64,000 nt of DNA, taken from the NCBI GenBank assembly GCA_025766275.1, contig JAFKAC010000035.1:248001-312000 (forward strand), read 5' to 3'. This document shows, piece by piece, positions 36,182 through 48,300 of this stretch. Below the pieces are notes generated by a model, which saw nothing but the letters and a program-made list of their open reading frames with translations, made no database searches and was not told the DNA's origin. The translations under genes and the position numbers were made by a program. Position 1 is the first letter of the stretch. Every line of letters starts with the position of its first letter. The DNA comes from Lactarius indigo. Lineage: Eukaryota > Basidiomycota > Agaricomycetes > Russulales > Russulaceae.

Positions 36182-37383
36182 TCAGAACTCCCAGCGTGTC
36201 TCCCCCGATCGTGCAGCAACAGTCATGCGGAAGCGACGCAGAGCTGCAGCGTCAGCCGCGTAACGCGAGTTGAGGACGAAAACCTCCCAGAACGACCTAG
36301 GGTCAATGTATCGGCACTGTGTATCCACGTCCAGTGTGACGAGGGCGGTGAGCTCTGCTGCGAAGCGGTCCCAGATGCGATCCCAACCGCCGGGTCCGGG
36401 CCTCGACTCCTTCATCTGGGTGAGGGCAGTGGACAGGGATGGGAAGTCGAAGAAGGATGGATCGGTAGGGCGAGGAAGCTTGCATGCGAAGACCTTGAGC
36501 CGCGCAAGGGTGGCGGCATGCCGCAGAACGAAGGGCTCAGCTCCGACAGATGGCTGGAAGAAAACACCGCGCAAGGAGAGCGCGGAAAGGCACGGAAAGT
36601 GCAGCCCGGCGGGTGAAAATCCAGATGAGGTTCCAACAGGTGCGTCGCTGTGCAAAGTGGGGTCCGTGAGGGTGTGCTGAGTCGGGGCGAGGATCATGCG
36701 AGGGCAGAGTGTGCCCCAAAAGTGGCGCCAGCGGGTGTCAGACGTCTGTGCACCCGGAGCTCGGGCGTGGTCGAAGAGTTCGGTCGCGGTCGAAGAGCAC
36801 GGAGAGCAGGAGGCGGCGTAGACTCGTCAGGACGGCCTGGAATGAGGGTGATTTGAAGGGGGAAAGTTTCCAAATGGGTAGGCTATCCAGGGAGAGTGAT
36901 GTCAGCTTGGGTGGCACACATATGCTGAAGCTGGTCGCGAGAGCGCTGAGGATCGATGCCTGGACACCGAGACGACCCCGATCATGGAAACCAAGCTGCC
37001 GATCATACAGTGGGTAGAACGTCAGTTTAATGTTCTCGAGCCTGGGCAGCTTGTGGACGCGAGAGAGTGAACCGGCCAGTTCGTGGAGGGCGTTAGCTCT
37101 GACTGGCATGACCCACCATCGCAGGTGCACAAAGACACGTTGTAATTTAGTTTATTGGATGATAAGGAAAACGACGCACTGAGCTTTAGTGTCCTTCCCT
37201 TCCTGTCACCACCTGTATCGAGAAAAGTGACCTCCCTGACATGGATGGCGATATCCGGAACGTCGAAGAGCTGTCCTAGGCACAGAAAGTGCGGCAGGTG
37301 GTCCGCACATGGTGCAAGTCACGGACGTCATCGATCTGTTCGAAAATGGCATTTAAAATCTCAAGAGGGAGGAGGGTGGTCAT
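36182..37383 (-). pseudogene. F6: broken F-box-like gene
   Basis: Starts with an intact F-box-like segment (ATG at 37383, TTLLPLEILNAIFEQIDDVRD). A deletion of roughly 70 bp after RTTCRTFCA then fuses to GQLFDVPDIA out of frame, giving an immediate TAG near 37277. Exon 2 is readable from about 37105 but shifts frame between 36697 and 36738. The rest (MILAPTQHTLTD... LRRFRMTVAARSGE) is preserved to 36182. It lies upstream of NLR3 in the same direction. Decayed relative of F4. Confidence 0.78.
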
Positions 37384-38367
37384 GCTGCTCGTGTGGCCAT
37401 CCACTCGAACTGGGAATCGTTTTTTTTTCGAGTCAGTGAGTGGCGTTTCGCAAACCCCATGAGTATATTTGCCGAAACCTCAGGCCTGCGGCCCGCGGCC
37501 CGCCATCGAACTCACCCAACCCCCCGTGCATCCGAGTCAGGGTCCCGCAATCGCTGTCCCAATGGAACCATATCACGGGAGATCTGGTGGAAGCTCGGCA
37601 TTCAGTAAGGTGCAGAGGCCGTCTGCTAAGAGAATGTTGAGTAGTTTCAGGAATCTGGGTGATGAAACTGGGTCCTATCAGGCACGTGGAAATGTCCACT
37701 TCGGAGTAATAGCTGGTCCTCAACGGCAAGCTCACCGATATACTGTACTCTGATTATCCGCTTAGGTACTGTCCCTGTCATAATGGACGAACCGAGTGAA
37801 AATGGAAATAGCGTATTCTAAAGCGCATATACAAGTGTCGCTGAGTGGTCAAGTCATTTGGACCCTCCTCCCCGAACAAGATCGCCTTTTATCCAGGCTT
37901 CTATTACGACTCTCGCTGTCAAGACCGTATTTTCTTTTCGCCCACGGTATTGCCGAGAAACCTGCGAGAGCCTAGGTCGGACGCACGTAGGCGTATTGTA
38001 TACACTCCCTCCAATAAAAAAGAAAGAAAGAACGACGCACGCTACAGGAATGACTTTAGGACGCCGGCCGACTCACATCCCCCAGTAAATCACCCAACGC
38101 ATTCTCACCAACCCTCCATACTTGCCACCCCAGCACGGACCACCCTTGCAATAACTTCTGTAGGACATCTTCGGCCCGAGACCCGACCACGATCACTGCA
38201 GGGTGGGTGGTACACACAGTACACAACAAGTAGCGCATCTAGCACATCAGCTCTGAGCACGCCGACATGGTGCAACATGGAGAAAGCCCATCGAGAGCTA
38301 TCACAGTAACGGTGATGGATGCAGAGGGGGAGAGGTGATTCTTGTGCAGAAGGGGCACGAGCGCGAG
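37384..38367. other. intergenic, no gene recognised
   Basis: Several unsupported short frames and no family motif. Possible upstream exons of the disrupted gene at 38368 cannot be excluded, because the frame stays open from about 38257. Confidence 0.4.
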
Positions 38368-38917
38368 ATGTCCATGGCGGTACGATTGCGCAGGGAAGGG
38401 GCTCAGTGCGAGTACAAGGAGTCCCGTTCCTACCCATTCCCAAAGGAAATAAGAAATCAGCGACTCGCTTGGTACCTGGAGCACGCACCTGAGTTTGAGG
38501 ACGTGCGCTTGGCCGAGCTTCCCATAGTCGAACAGGTCACGACGTCTCTCAGGGAAGTGTTGTTGTTGCAACACCAGAGATGGAAACTCGACACCGAAAA
38601 ATCAAGTACGTGGTGTAGCAGGGGCACCGCATCCGTCAAAGTGAATTGCGGAGAACGCACTCTTTGAGAGTCACTACCTTGCTCTCCATTTTAGGTTCGG
38701 AGTGGCGCCGTGATGGGGGACTGGTGCCTGGTGGAGGAAAACAAATAGCAATGGGCGAAGGCACGGAGTGCTTCTCGATCCGGGATGAGAGGTTTGCCGC
38801 TTTGCGTTTCCGAGACGAGGTCAGCGGGTGGGATGAGCCAAGGCCCTCCCGGAGCAAGCTGATGAAGATCGGAAAACATAGGGTTCATCATCTATCCACG
38901 CAATTACTGGGCGTGGC

Positions 38918-38922
38918 AGGCA
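38918..38922 (+). repeat. target-site duplication of copia A, left copy
   Basis: AGGCA here and at 45116-45120, directly flanking the two LTR outer ends. The perfect 5-bp duplication is typical of LTR retrotransposon integration and fixes the element boundaries. Confidence 0.9.
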
Positions 38923-39354
38923 TGTTGAAGGAGAGTGCGCTCACGCGTGCGACACCTTGGCGTCGGGAGTCGGCCGCATCTCACGTGCGGATGGAAGTAC
39001 ACCCTGGAGGTGTGACAGTAGTAGAGTCGAGATGTATGGACTCGTATGGAACACATTCATTTGTTATTTACTTTACTTTACGACTTAGTTACAACCAATA
39101 TGTGATCGGGGACAACCCCTGTGCTTTCTCGGTTGAGACTTTTACTATACAACTATGCCCGTTATGCCCGAGCACGTATTCACGTGTATTCACACTCTTT
39201 ACGCAGTATTTATTCGCGCATTGTACGCACTGGCACTCCAGAATCTTACGTTTCTTCTGGTGTGCCAGGCAAGTAGTCTTACACTCGTTCAATGACCAGA
39301 ATCTTACGTTTCTTCTGGTGTGCCAGACATAATTTCACTCGCTGCGGTTTATTA
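38923..39354 (+). repeat. copia A 5' LTR
   Basis: Starts TGTTGAAGG and ends GGTTTATTA. It holds a TATTTA element near 39209 and a duplicated unit ending GTGTGCCAG at 39268 and 39326. Identical in length to the 3' LTR. Confidence 0.93.
39269..39326 (+). other. intron-like segment in copia A 5' LTR
   Basis: Begins GCAAGT after CCAG and ends TGCCAG before A, 58 nt, with CTTAC branch-like motifs inside. It is formed by the offset of a duplicated unit. It lies just downstream of the likely transcription start, so it may be a leader intron (GC-AG type). Not proven. Confidence 0.35.
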
Positions 39355-39366
39355 GGTTATGGGCCC
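39355..39366 (+). other. copia A primer-binding site (tRNA-iMet anticodon arm type)
   Basis: GGTTATGGGCCC abuts the 5' LTR and is the reverse complement of the eukaryotic initiator-tRNA anticodon region GGGCCCATAACC. This is the known half-tRNA primer arrangement of copia elements. The same 12 bases follow the copia B LTR. Confidence 0.7.
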
Positions 39367-40227
39367 TGCGCCGTAATCTGTAAACGACAAGATCTACTCG
39401 CAATACAATACTGTGAGCATGTATCCATTATTTCCTTCCCAACTCGAGTGCGCCTCTGCGTGTTGGTGCGCAAGCGTCTCGAGGCTCGTGCTGGGGCCTA
39501 ACCAGCCTTGCTCGACCCGTGCCATGGACCCCAGGCGTGGGGAGACGCGCGGGAAGACCCCTCCATCACTGTGCGCATTACGGTACTACTATCTTCTATT
39601 TCCGGGTTTTCGTCCCGATTTGTTAGGCGGGGCCGGGGGAGCTCGGTCCGGCTATAGGCCCGGTGAACGGTTGGCCATTGCTGCCCATTAAGTTGGGAGC
39701 GGTTTTGGGGTGTCAAGGCCGGGCGGTAGTCACTCCACCGAAGCACTTGCCTCTGTTACAACTGCGCCGCGCTACATAATACTAGTATCTACATAGGACA
39801 TGAGTGGCGCGGCCTCTGCTGGCGGGGATTATTCCCTGTAGGCACGCTTTGCTGACGTGTTCCTTCCCACGCGTCGCGGCGTTCACCAAGGACTCCCCCA
39901 AACAGCACGGCAGGCAAAGGTCTTACCCAAGCCTCCGTGGAATCTGCCGTGGGCGGCTCCTCCTTGGCGTGGGACCCCAGGATGCCTCTAAGCGCGCCGT
40001 CGCTGAGCGCGCCTCGTCATTTAAAAATGGCGTTGCTCGGCACGCGCTTATGCTCCAGGTGGGGATAATTACATCACTATTACTATCTACAAGCCGCACA
40101 TATGGGGGCAGGACGCGCTAAGCGTTCTGGCCATTACAGTTTCACGAGCGGGGTTGGAAGGTCATGTGATCTCGTCTATGCAGTTCTGTTGCTGACTGCT
40201 CCTCGGCAACAGAAACGTCTCTAATCA

Positions 40228-43200
40228 ATGTCATCTGGTTCTACCAATCCTGTGGCCTCGGGTACCTCCAGCTCTGGATCCGGAGGCGCTGGCTCGGCTC
40301 CTCCCGCAGGCGCCAGCTCGGGCTCTTCCAAGCTACCTAGCATCGTGATGGCCACGCGTATCAAAGCTGCCGCCTCTAACCACTTCATGGTGCCATCTGG
40401 CACTCATCTCGAAGTCTTGAACGGACAAAACTGGTCCACTTGGGCAGAAACGCTCTGCGCGCTCCTGCAACTGAACAAAGTCAAAGATATTCTTAGTCAC
40501 GAAACCTATCCGACTGGGGTTGATCAGGACGACTGGACTTCCATTCAACGGAAGACCATGGCGTACCTCCATCTCCACTGCTCAGCGGATGTCTATTCGA
40601 CTGTGAAGTCCGATGTCGACTTCCCCACGTTCAAGAACAAGTTCGATCGTCTTCGAGAGATCTATGGCGGCACAGGCTTCACCGCGGCCTTCAACCTTTG
40701 GATTGAGCTTACCCAGGCGCGTCTCGACGACAATTCCCCCCTCGCTCCTCAGCTCGTGAAGTTCAACGAGACTCGCGTCAAACTGACCAACGCAAACATG
40801 GGCGTCACTGACGACCAGTTTTGCCTTATTCTTCTCCACGCCCTACCCAAGACTTACGAGGTAGTGGCGACTACTCTCCTCGCTTCCGGCCCCTCTCCCG
40901 GTCTCAAGCATGGCGACATTGTCGCTCGCGTGCTCAATGAAGAAGGGCGGAGGGCTGGACCTTCAGCTTCTCTCAATGCGGCTCGCGCTCCGATTCAGTC
41001 CGGCAAGAAAAAGAAGAAAGATCACTCGAATTTGACCTGCCATTACTGTAACAAGAAAGGTCACATTCAACCGGACTGCTGCAAAAAGAAGAAGGACGAA
41101 GCTGATAAGAAAAAGAAGGAGGAGGAAGGCGGTACGGATGGTGGACGAAAGGCTGCGAACGCTCATGTACTAGTACCTACTATGGCCTCTATTGTAGAGG
41201 TTTCCGACAATAATGAGCTCCGTGTCGCCTTGTACTCTGCTGTTCGAACGCGTTGGATGATGGATAGTGGCGCGACGCACCACATGAGCCCCCATAAGAT
41301 TGACTTCGCTGACTATACCCCGTGTCAAGGAACTGTTCGCCTTGGGGATAAGTCGACCGTTGATCAGGTGGGGGTGGGGACTATCGTCTTCAAAACGAGC
41401 CAAGGGTCACAGATAACGTTGACCAACGTTCTGCATATCCCACAGCTCAGGACACGCTTCCTATCAACGCGTGCTCTTGTGCAGAGGGGTGCTACTGTAA
41501 TTTTTTCCCAAGGCTCTTTCGAAATCGCTATAAATAAGCGTAGCGTTGGTTCGGGGTACCTGGAGGACAACTTATATTGGTTGGACGCCTCCATGGTTTC
41601 CCTCAACGCGCACACGCGGCGCGCGACCATACCTTTACATGTCTGGCATCAGCGAATGGGACATATGTCCCATATGGCCCTTAAGTCTCACGGTCCCTCT
41701 GCCACGATAGGCATGGACTTTGACGATTCCGCCGCGGCAATACCAAACGCTTGCCACGGTTGTGAATTGGGCAAGTCAGCTCGACGTCCCTTCTCTGGGT
41801 CTAGCAATAAACGAACGAGTCGGATTTTTGAGATTATACACAGCGATCTCGCCGGCCCAATGCAGACCAACTCCATCGAGGGTTCTAGCTACATCGCTAC
41901 TTTTATAGATGATCACTCGCGTTTCGCGGTGGTTTATTTTCTAAAAAATAAAAATCTGTTTGTGGACGCGCTGAAAAAGTACTTAGCCTGGGGTAGCACC
42001 CAGACGTCTCATAAGTTGCGCGCGCTACATTCGGATAGAGGTGGCGAATATATGGCTAGCACTGTGACGGAAATCCTAAATGAGAAGGGTATTGAGCGAC
42101 ATTTAACGATGCCAGGCTCACCTCAACAGAACGGCAAGGCCGAGCGGTTCAATCGAACGATAATGGACAAGGCTATGGCCATGCTCCATACCGCTGGATT
42201 GTCGGCTGGATTCTGGGAATGCGCTGTCGATACGGCAGTTCATGTTTATAACCGCAGTCCCACCAGAACGTTGAGCTGGCGCACGCCGTATGAGATCTGG
42301 AACTCTGGTCAGGTTCCAGACGTCTCCCATTTGCGCATCTTCGGGTGCAAAGGGTACATGCACGTACCTAAGGACAAGCGACAGAAATTGGACGCGAAAG
42401 CGACTGAAGTCGTTCTTGTCGGGTATGAGCCGGGTTCTAAGGGCTACCGGCTGTGGGATAGACATACCCGCTCTTTTCGACTGTCCCGAGACGTGACGTT
42501 CGACGAGAGTGCTTTTCCTTCCCAGCAGGGCGCTGAGCCACGCCCTGCGCTTGTGTCTCCTGCGCCTGTCAGTGCGCAAGCCCCCATCATTAGTAGTCCA
42601 GCTCCTGCTGCACCTAACACGGCAGCGGTGCCACCTGTCGCTGTTGCGCCCACTCAGCCAGCAGCGCAGCCTAGTTTACCGGTAGCGCGTCCTGCTCGTC
42701 CTGCTTCCCCTACGGACAGTGAAGAGCAGGTTAGAAATATACTACGTCCCGATTCTGAAGTATCTGACTCACCTAATGGGTCTCGGCGACCATCTACGCC
42801 CCCTACTCCCTCCTCTCTTCCGTCGTCTCTGACGTCTCTCCCGTCCACACCTGAGCGGCCTAGTGCCACGCCCAGCGAACCGCCCCCACGCCGTAGTGCT
42901 ACGCGCGTTGAGATTCGTCCGCCCTTGCCCTTGGCTGATCAGCCGGAGGGGTATGCGGATCGAATTCAGCGTGCTCAGTTGTTGCGTGAAATGGCGAACG
43001 TACCTCGTCGCACTGCTCGTGCTCCTGTGCCAAATCCGCGGTACTTTGGTGCCGACAATGTTGCGCAGCGCGGCAGGCGTCTTGGGTACGCTGAGCTCTT
43101 GGCAGCTGCTCATGTGGGCAGGGATCCGGTGTCGTACAAGGAGGCGATGAACTCCGCTGATGCGGATGAGTGGATGGCCGCGTGTCAATATGAAATTGAA

Positions 43201-44672
43201 GCGTTAGCTAAGAATGGCACGTGGGATCTGGTGGATCTCCCACCTGGTCGCAAACCCGTTAAGTCTAAGTGGGTTTTCAAATTGAAATCGGACGGTCGTT
43301 ATCGTGCTAGGCTAGTGGCTAAGGGATTTATGCAAGTCCCGGGTATTGATTTTGACGAAACTTTTTCTCCCGTTGCGCGCTTTGAGTCGCTGCGCTTGCT
43401 TCTAGCGTTGGCCGCGCTAGAGGATTGGCATATCCATCAAATGGATGTGAAATCCGCGTTCCTCAATGGCGTGCTCGAGGAGGAAATCTTTATGGAGCAA
43501 CCTCAGGGTTTCGTTGTAGCTGGACAGGAGATGCGAGTCTGTCGCCTGAAGAAGGCGCTCTATGGGCTTAAGCAGGCCTCCCGCGCGTGGAATCTCCAGT
43601 TCCACAGAGTCCTTACTGGGCTCGGCTTCACGCGGACGTTCGCCGATGCCGGCGTTTACGTGTGTCACCAACACGGGGGGATGGTCCTTTGATAATCATT
43701 CTCTATGTTGATGACATCACATTGTTGGGATCTTCGTTGTCAAACGTCAAGCGCATCAAGCAGTCTCTAAGCGATCGCTACGAGATGTCGGATCTGGGGG
43801 AGATCGAGTCTTACCTCGGGATCCGCATTGTGCGGAACCGAGCGGAGCGGCGACTTGAGATTGATCAATCCGGTTACATAACGGATGTTTTGGAGCGCTT
43901 CGGCATGGCGGATGCCAATCCCCACAACACGCCGCTGCCCTCAGGGGCAGATGAGCATTTAATAAAGTACACCGGTCAAGCGTCGGAGTCTGATGTTAGG
44001 CACTACCAATCGTTGATAGGGAGCTTGCTATACATTCAGATAGGCACGCGTCCGGATATTTCGTTTGCCGTGTCACGCTTAGCGCAATATGCCGCGAACC
44101 CCTCGCCGCAGCACCTAAAGCTTGCACAATATGTTCTAAGCTATTTAGTAGGAACAAAAAACATGTGTATATGTTTTGATGGTGCCGCGGGTGACGGATT
44201 AGTTGGCTACAGTGATTCAAGTCTGGGTGATCAGACGGATGATAGGCATTCAACCTCCGGCTTTGTATTTTTGCTTGCGGATGGTGCGATCAGTTGGTCT
44301 TTGCGAAAGCAGAGGACGGTGGCCCAGAACACGACGGAAGCAGAGTACATGGCTATGACGGACGCTGCAAATCAGGCAGCATGGTATCGCAGTTTCCTGG
44401 AGGAACTGGGGTACACTGTGGACGATCCCATCCCCTTACACGGTGATAATAAAGGCGCAATAGATCTCGCGTTAAATCTGGTAACGGGAAGACGATCCAA
44501 GCACATAGAAATAAGACATCATGTTATTCGGGAGTATGTTGAACGTTCTACGATTACGCTAGTTCGAACTTGTACGGAGGACATGTTAGCAGACGGTTTC
44601 ACAAAGCCCCTAGCACGCATATCACTCTTAAAGCACAACGAGAACATGGGTCTATTTCAGTGGGTTGTCTGA
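40228..44672 (+). CDS. copia A Gag-Pol polyprotein, one frameshift
   Basis: Frame 1 runs 40228-43692 (1154 residues) and continues in another frame from about 43680 to 44672. The shift falls in a run of six G at 43675-43680, just before the RT catalytic LYVDD, where one base appears to be missing. Domains: gag region, zinc knuckle CHYCNKKGHIQPDC at about 271-284, protease DSGATHH near 347, GAG-pre-integrase HVWHQRMGH near 471, integrase D-D-E (HSDLAGP, HSDRGGEY, GKAERFNRT) at about 539-640, RT core WVFKLKSDGRYRARLVAKGF near 1015, and RNase H with DSSLGDQ and the final KHIEIRHHVIRE. Copia proteins are usually one polyprotein, so the shift is more likely a mutation or read error than recoding. 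Integrase and RT catalytic residues are all present. Confidence 0.9.
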
Positions 44673-44674
44673 TC

Positions 44675-44683
44675 AGGGGGAGA
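44675..44683 (+). other. copia A polypurine tract
   Basis: AGGGGGAGA directly precedes the 3' LTR, the usual plus-strand primer position. Confidence 0.75.
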
Positions 44684-45115
44684 TGTTGAAGGAGAGTGCG
44701 CTCACGCGCGCGACACCTCGGCGTCGGGAGTTGGCCACATCTCACGTGCGGATGGAAGTACACCCTGGAGGTGTGACGGTAGTAGAGTCGAGATGTATGG
44801 ACTCGTATGGAACACATTCATTTGTTATTTACTTTACTTTACGACTTAGTTACAACCAATATGTGATCGGGGACAACCCCTGTGCTTTCTCGGTTGAGAC
44901 TTTTACTATACAACTATGCCCGTTATGCCTGAGCACGTATTCACGTGTATTCACACTCTTTACGCAGTATTTATTCGCGCATTGTACGCACTGGCACTCC
45001 AGAATCTTACGTTTCTTCTGGTGTGCCAGGCAAGTAGTCTTACACTCATTCAATGACCAGAATCTTACGTTTCTTCTGGTGTGCCAGACATAATTTCACT
45101 CGCTGCGGTTTATTA
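44684..45115 (+). repeat. copia A 3' LTR
   Basis: 432 bp, 7 substitutions from the 5' LTR, all C/T or G/A at CpG sites. Followed by the AGGCA duplication. Confidence 0.93.
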
Positions 45116-45322
45116 AGGCAGGCGAAATAAAAGTGTTCGAGCACGTGCTACCATGTACTGGGGTTCACTCAAAGACCAACCGACGCTCTGTGTCACTGCT
45201 CCTTTGTTGCTTCTACAGAGATCAGAACGGATTCCAAATGTAACCATACGAAAACCTGCAGAAGGGAATTCCATACTATCACAGTGACTTGACATACATT
45301 TATGCAACATATAGTACGCTAT

Positions 45323-48300
45323 CTATTGCCCACCATGCTCTGTCAACATCTGTTTAATTGCCCTACTTGATGCGACCTGGAATGGGGTTTTTCCTTCCTT
45401 GTCCTTGGCATCTGCACTCGCGCCACGGTTGAGCAACAAGCGCACGATCTCCGCTTCGCCTTTGGATGACGCTACGTGCAATGGAGTCCACCCGTCTTTG
45501 TCGTTGGCATTTACGTTCGCGTGGTGGTCGAGCAGCAATTGCACGATTTCTATTGGGCCATAGTACGACGCCTCGTGCAATGGGGTCCTTCCATCCTCCT
45601 TCTTGGAGTCTACATTCGCGCCATGGTCGAGCAGCAAGCGCGCGATCTCTGTTTCGCGATTGAACCACGCGTCGTGCAATGGGGTCCTTCCGTCCTCCGT
45701 CTTGGAGTTTACGTTCGCGCCACGGTCGAGCAGCAAGCGCGCAATCTCCGCCTTGCCTGTGGATGACGCCTCATGCAACGGGGTCCATCCTTCATTATCC
45801 TCGGCATTTGGGTTTGCACCGTGGTCGAGCAGCAGGCGTACAATATCTCTTTCGCTTCCGAACCACGACATCTCGTGCAATGGTGTCCTTCCATCCTTCT
45901 TCTTAGCCTCCACGTTCGCGCCACGGTCAAGCAGCAGACGTACAGCCTCAAGCCTCCCATAACGTGATGCTAGATGTAATGGCGTCAAGTAATCCATATC
46001 TTGTGCGTTGATTTCGGCGCCATGTTCGAGTAGTAGCCCCGCGATCTCCACGTGACCATAATCTGATGCACGGTGCAATGGAGTAACGCCTTGGCTGTTC
46101 GCAGTGTTGACGGGTACGTTGTGCTCCAGTAGCATCTGAACAACCTCTAGGCGTCCCGTGGATGCGGCTAATTGAATTGGAGTACAATGATCGTCTTTCG
46201 GGGAATTCGCATTTGTGCCATGGTCGAGTAGCCACCGCGCGACATCGATACGTCCATCAAACGACGCAGCATGTAGTAGAGTCCAAGTATGTTGATTGAT
46301 AACATCCACGGTCGCGCCATGCCGGTGTAATAGCTCAGCCACATCGAAGTGTCTCTTGTGCAATGCCGCTGCCAGTGGACTGTGATTATAACCACCCCTC
46401 GCATTGACTTGCTCGGGATGCTCGAGGATGATCTGCGCTGCCAGGTCTTGAAACCCAAGCAACGAAGCATAATACAGCGGAGATCCACGATTTGCGAGGA
46501 GATCTCCGAAGGTATTCCAGAGATCGTCGATGTTGTACAACCGGACCCACGCGTATAAATGTAGTTTGGTCGAGTCAAAAAAGAGTCGCATCCCATCTTT
46601 AATGCGTGACGACACCTTTCCGAACTGCGCATGCTCCACCCAATGCTGACTGGCATATCTTGCCAACGGGAACCTATCTTCGACCTGCCTATTGCCGACC
46701 CTGGCGTCCAACTGGAGTAGAGTTCCCAAGCAAGCCTGCGCGAGAGTCGTGTGTGCAGAATCGGGAGTGATGTGAAAGTAGGAAGCGTCTCCTTTAGAAT
46801 TTGCAAGCCGGTCGGAAGTCAAGAATTCCTTCACCGAAAAATGCGTGAACTGGATCACCCGGGAACCACCATCGTTGACTTCAGTGATCAAGCTCGAGCA
46901 TGTAGATAGCACAGCTCGTCGTCGATCCTCCTGTCGCCAGTCCTCCTTCAACTTCGGCGTCGCTCCTTCGGCTACTTCAAGGTCGAGCGCAAGTATTTCT
47001 GCCAACTCCTCGACACGCAGCGGACGAGTGGCCACGGTGAGACATTGTAACAAACGACGAGCGTGATCTCGGTTGGCCATCCCGATCTCCTTCAGCACCC
47101 GCTCATATGTCTCGTCCAAGGATTTCGGCAACTCGTTAAGCGTTCGCTGGATGCTTTGCGGAAGGCAATGTTGCAACACTTCCAGCTGACAAAATACCCA
47201 TCGGAACCTGTCATAAGGTCAGTAACCGTCGTCACCATCCTTGAACACGCTTACATTCCATCAGCTCTATCCGTGAGCGTCTCGATAACAAGTTCTCTGT
47301 CCTTCTTCCTCCATCTCCTCATCGCCGTATCTGAGTCCGCATACGCCACAGATCGGATATAGTCTTCAATATCCTTCTTTTGTCCGCTTTCCTCGTGGAT
47401 TGAGACCGGGTGAAACGCTAGTGGCTCAAGCGCGGCCCGGATGTCGTCCTCCGGACGGCTGGTAATACATATATGGAAATCTGACAGCCGGAGGCCGACA
47501 AGGTCCTTTATGAGATCGAGCACCTGTTTGCGGTCGGATGGGACTCCAGAGGTGTTGGGGCATTCGTCTAGCGCGTCCAAGATGATGTAGATTGGGCCTC
47601 GGCCAGGTAGCGCGAGCATCACTTTAAGACACCCAATCAACGTGCTGGTGCTGGGCTTATGCGTGCCATCATTGTGTGCCTTGTAAACACGGGAGAGTAT
47701 GTCGCAACAAATATCTGAACGAGCGGAGAGCTGTGTAAGAAGCGAGGGAAGCAAGTTGCGGATATTTCGTTTATCGGCATCCTTGAAATCGAAATAGAAA
47801 TACGCCATCGACGCCAGTCCAGCCTCCCGCAACGCAGTGATGTCTTGGATGATTGCAGAGCTAGTTGGCGTTGTAAGTTGCTGAGGGGTGAATGCGACAA
47901 ATGATGACGAACCAAAGGATACTCTTCCCTGAGCCCGCTACCATCATTAGACGCGATCAGGATCTGGGAATATGTAAAGAGACAGAAGCACGCACGTTTG
48001 CCGTGGATCCACAATAGAGATGTGGTCGACTTGGACTTCCATTCGAAGAATGTACTTCCTTGGAAGAACCACGTTGTGGTGCCTTGATGTTGAATGGTGG
48101 ATGCGAGGTTTTGATTAGTGGATGGGTCTGGCGGAGACAGCCACTTTCGGTGCTTCTTCCGTATCCGGCTCCCTGTAGTGGGACTTCAGTCAGCAAGCAA
48201 AAGTAGTGGGGCTAAAGGACCACGAACACTTTTCTTGGTCCATATAGATTGCTTCCTGTTGTACTAGAGCGTTCGTTTCCAATGTCGTCGCTTTGATTAC

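Larger units (their letters stand above)
38923..45115 (+). mobile_element. copia A: complete Ty1/copia retrotransposon
   Basis: A 6193-bp element with two 432-bp LTRs (38923-39354 and 44684-45115) bounded by the AGGCA duplication. In order it has: LTR, primer site abutting the LTR, a leader of about 870 bp, a Gag-Pol polyprotein in copia order (gag zinc knuckle, protease, integrase, RT, RNase H), a polypurine tract, and LTR. The domain order defines Ty1/copia. The only visible coding lesion is one frameshift in RT. LTRs differ at 7 positions, all CpG transitions. It sits between NLR4 and F6 and interrupts an unknown gene. Confidence 0.95.
38368..45287 (+). pseudogene. unknown gene split by copia A
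   Basis: Coding-like exons flank the copia A insertion. Exon a runs to 38605. A GT-AG intron of 89 nt (38606-38694) follows, then exon b from 38695 to the insertion at 38922. When the element and one copy of the AGGCA target duplication are ignored, the frame continues open from 45121 to a TGA at 45285-45287. The start is uncertain: ATG 38368 is the first in frame, but upstream exons are possible. The protein is charged in its first part (YPFPKEIRNQRLAWYLEHAP, then a Leu/Gln-rich helix) with no motif I recognise. As it stands the insertion would disrupt it. Alternatively it was already non-coding. Confidence 0.4.

Noticed and set aside
38646..39332. 228-codon frame running from the disrupted gene into the copia A LTR
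   Set aside because: Its second half is LTR sequence; it is a fortuitous fusion created by the insertion.
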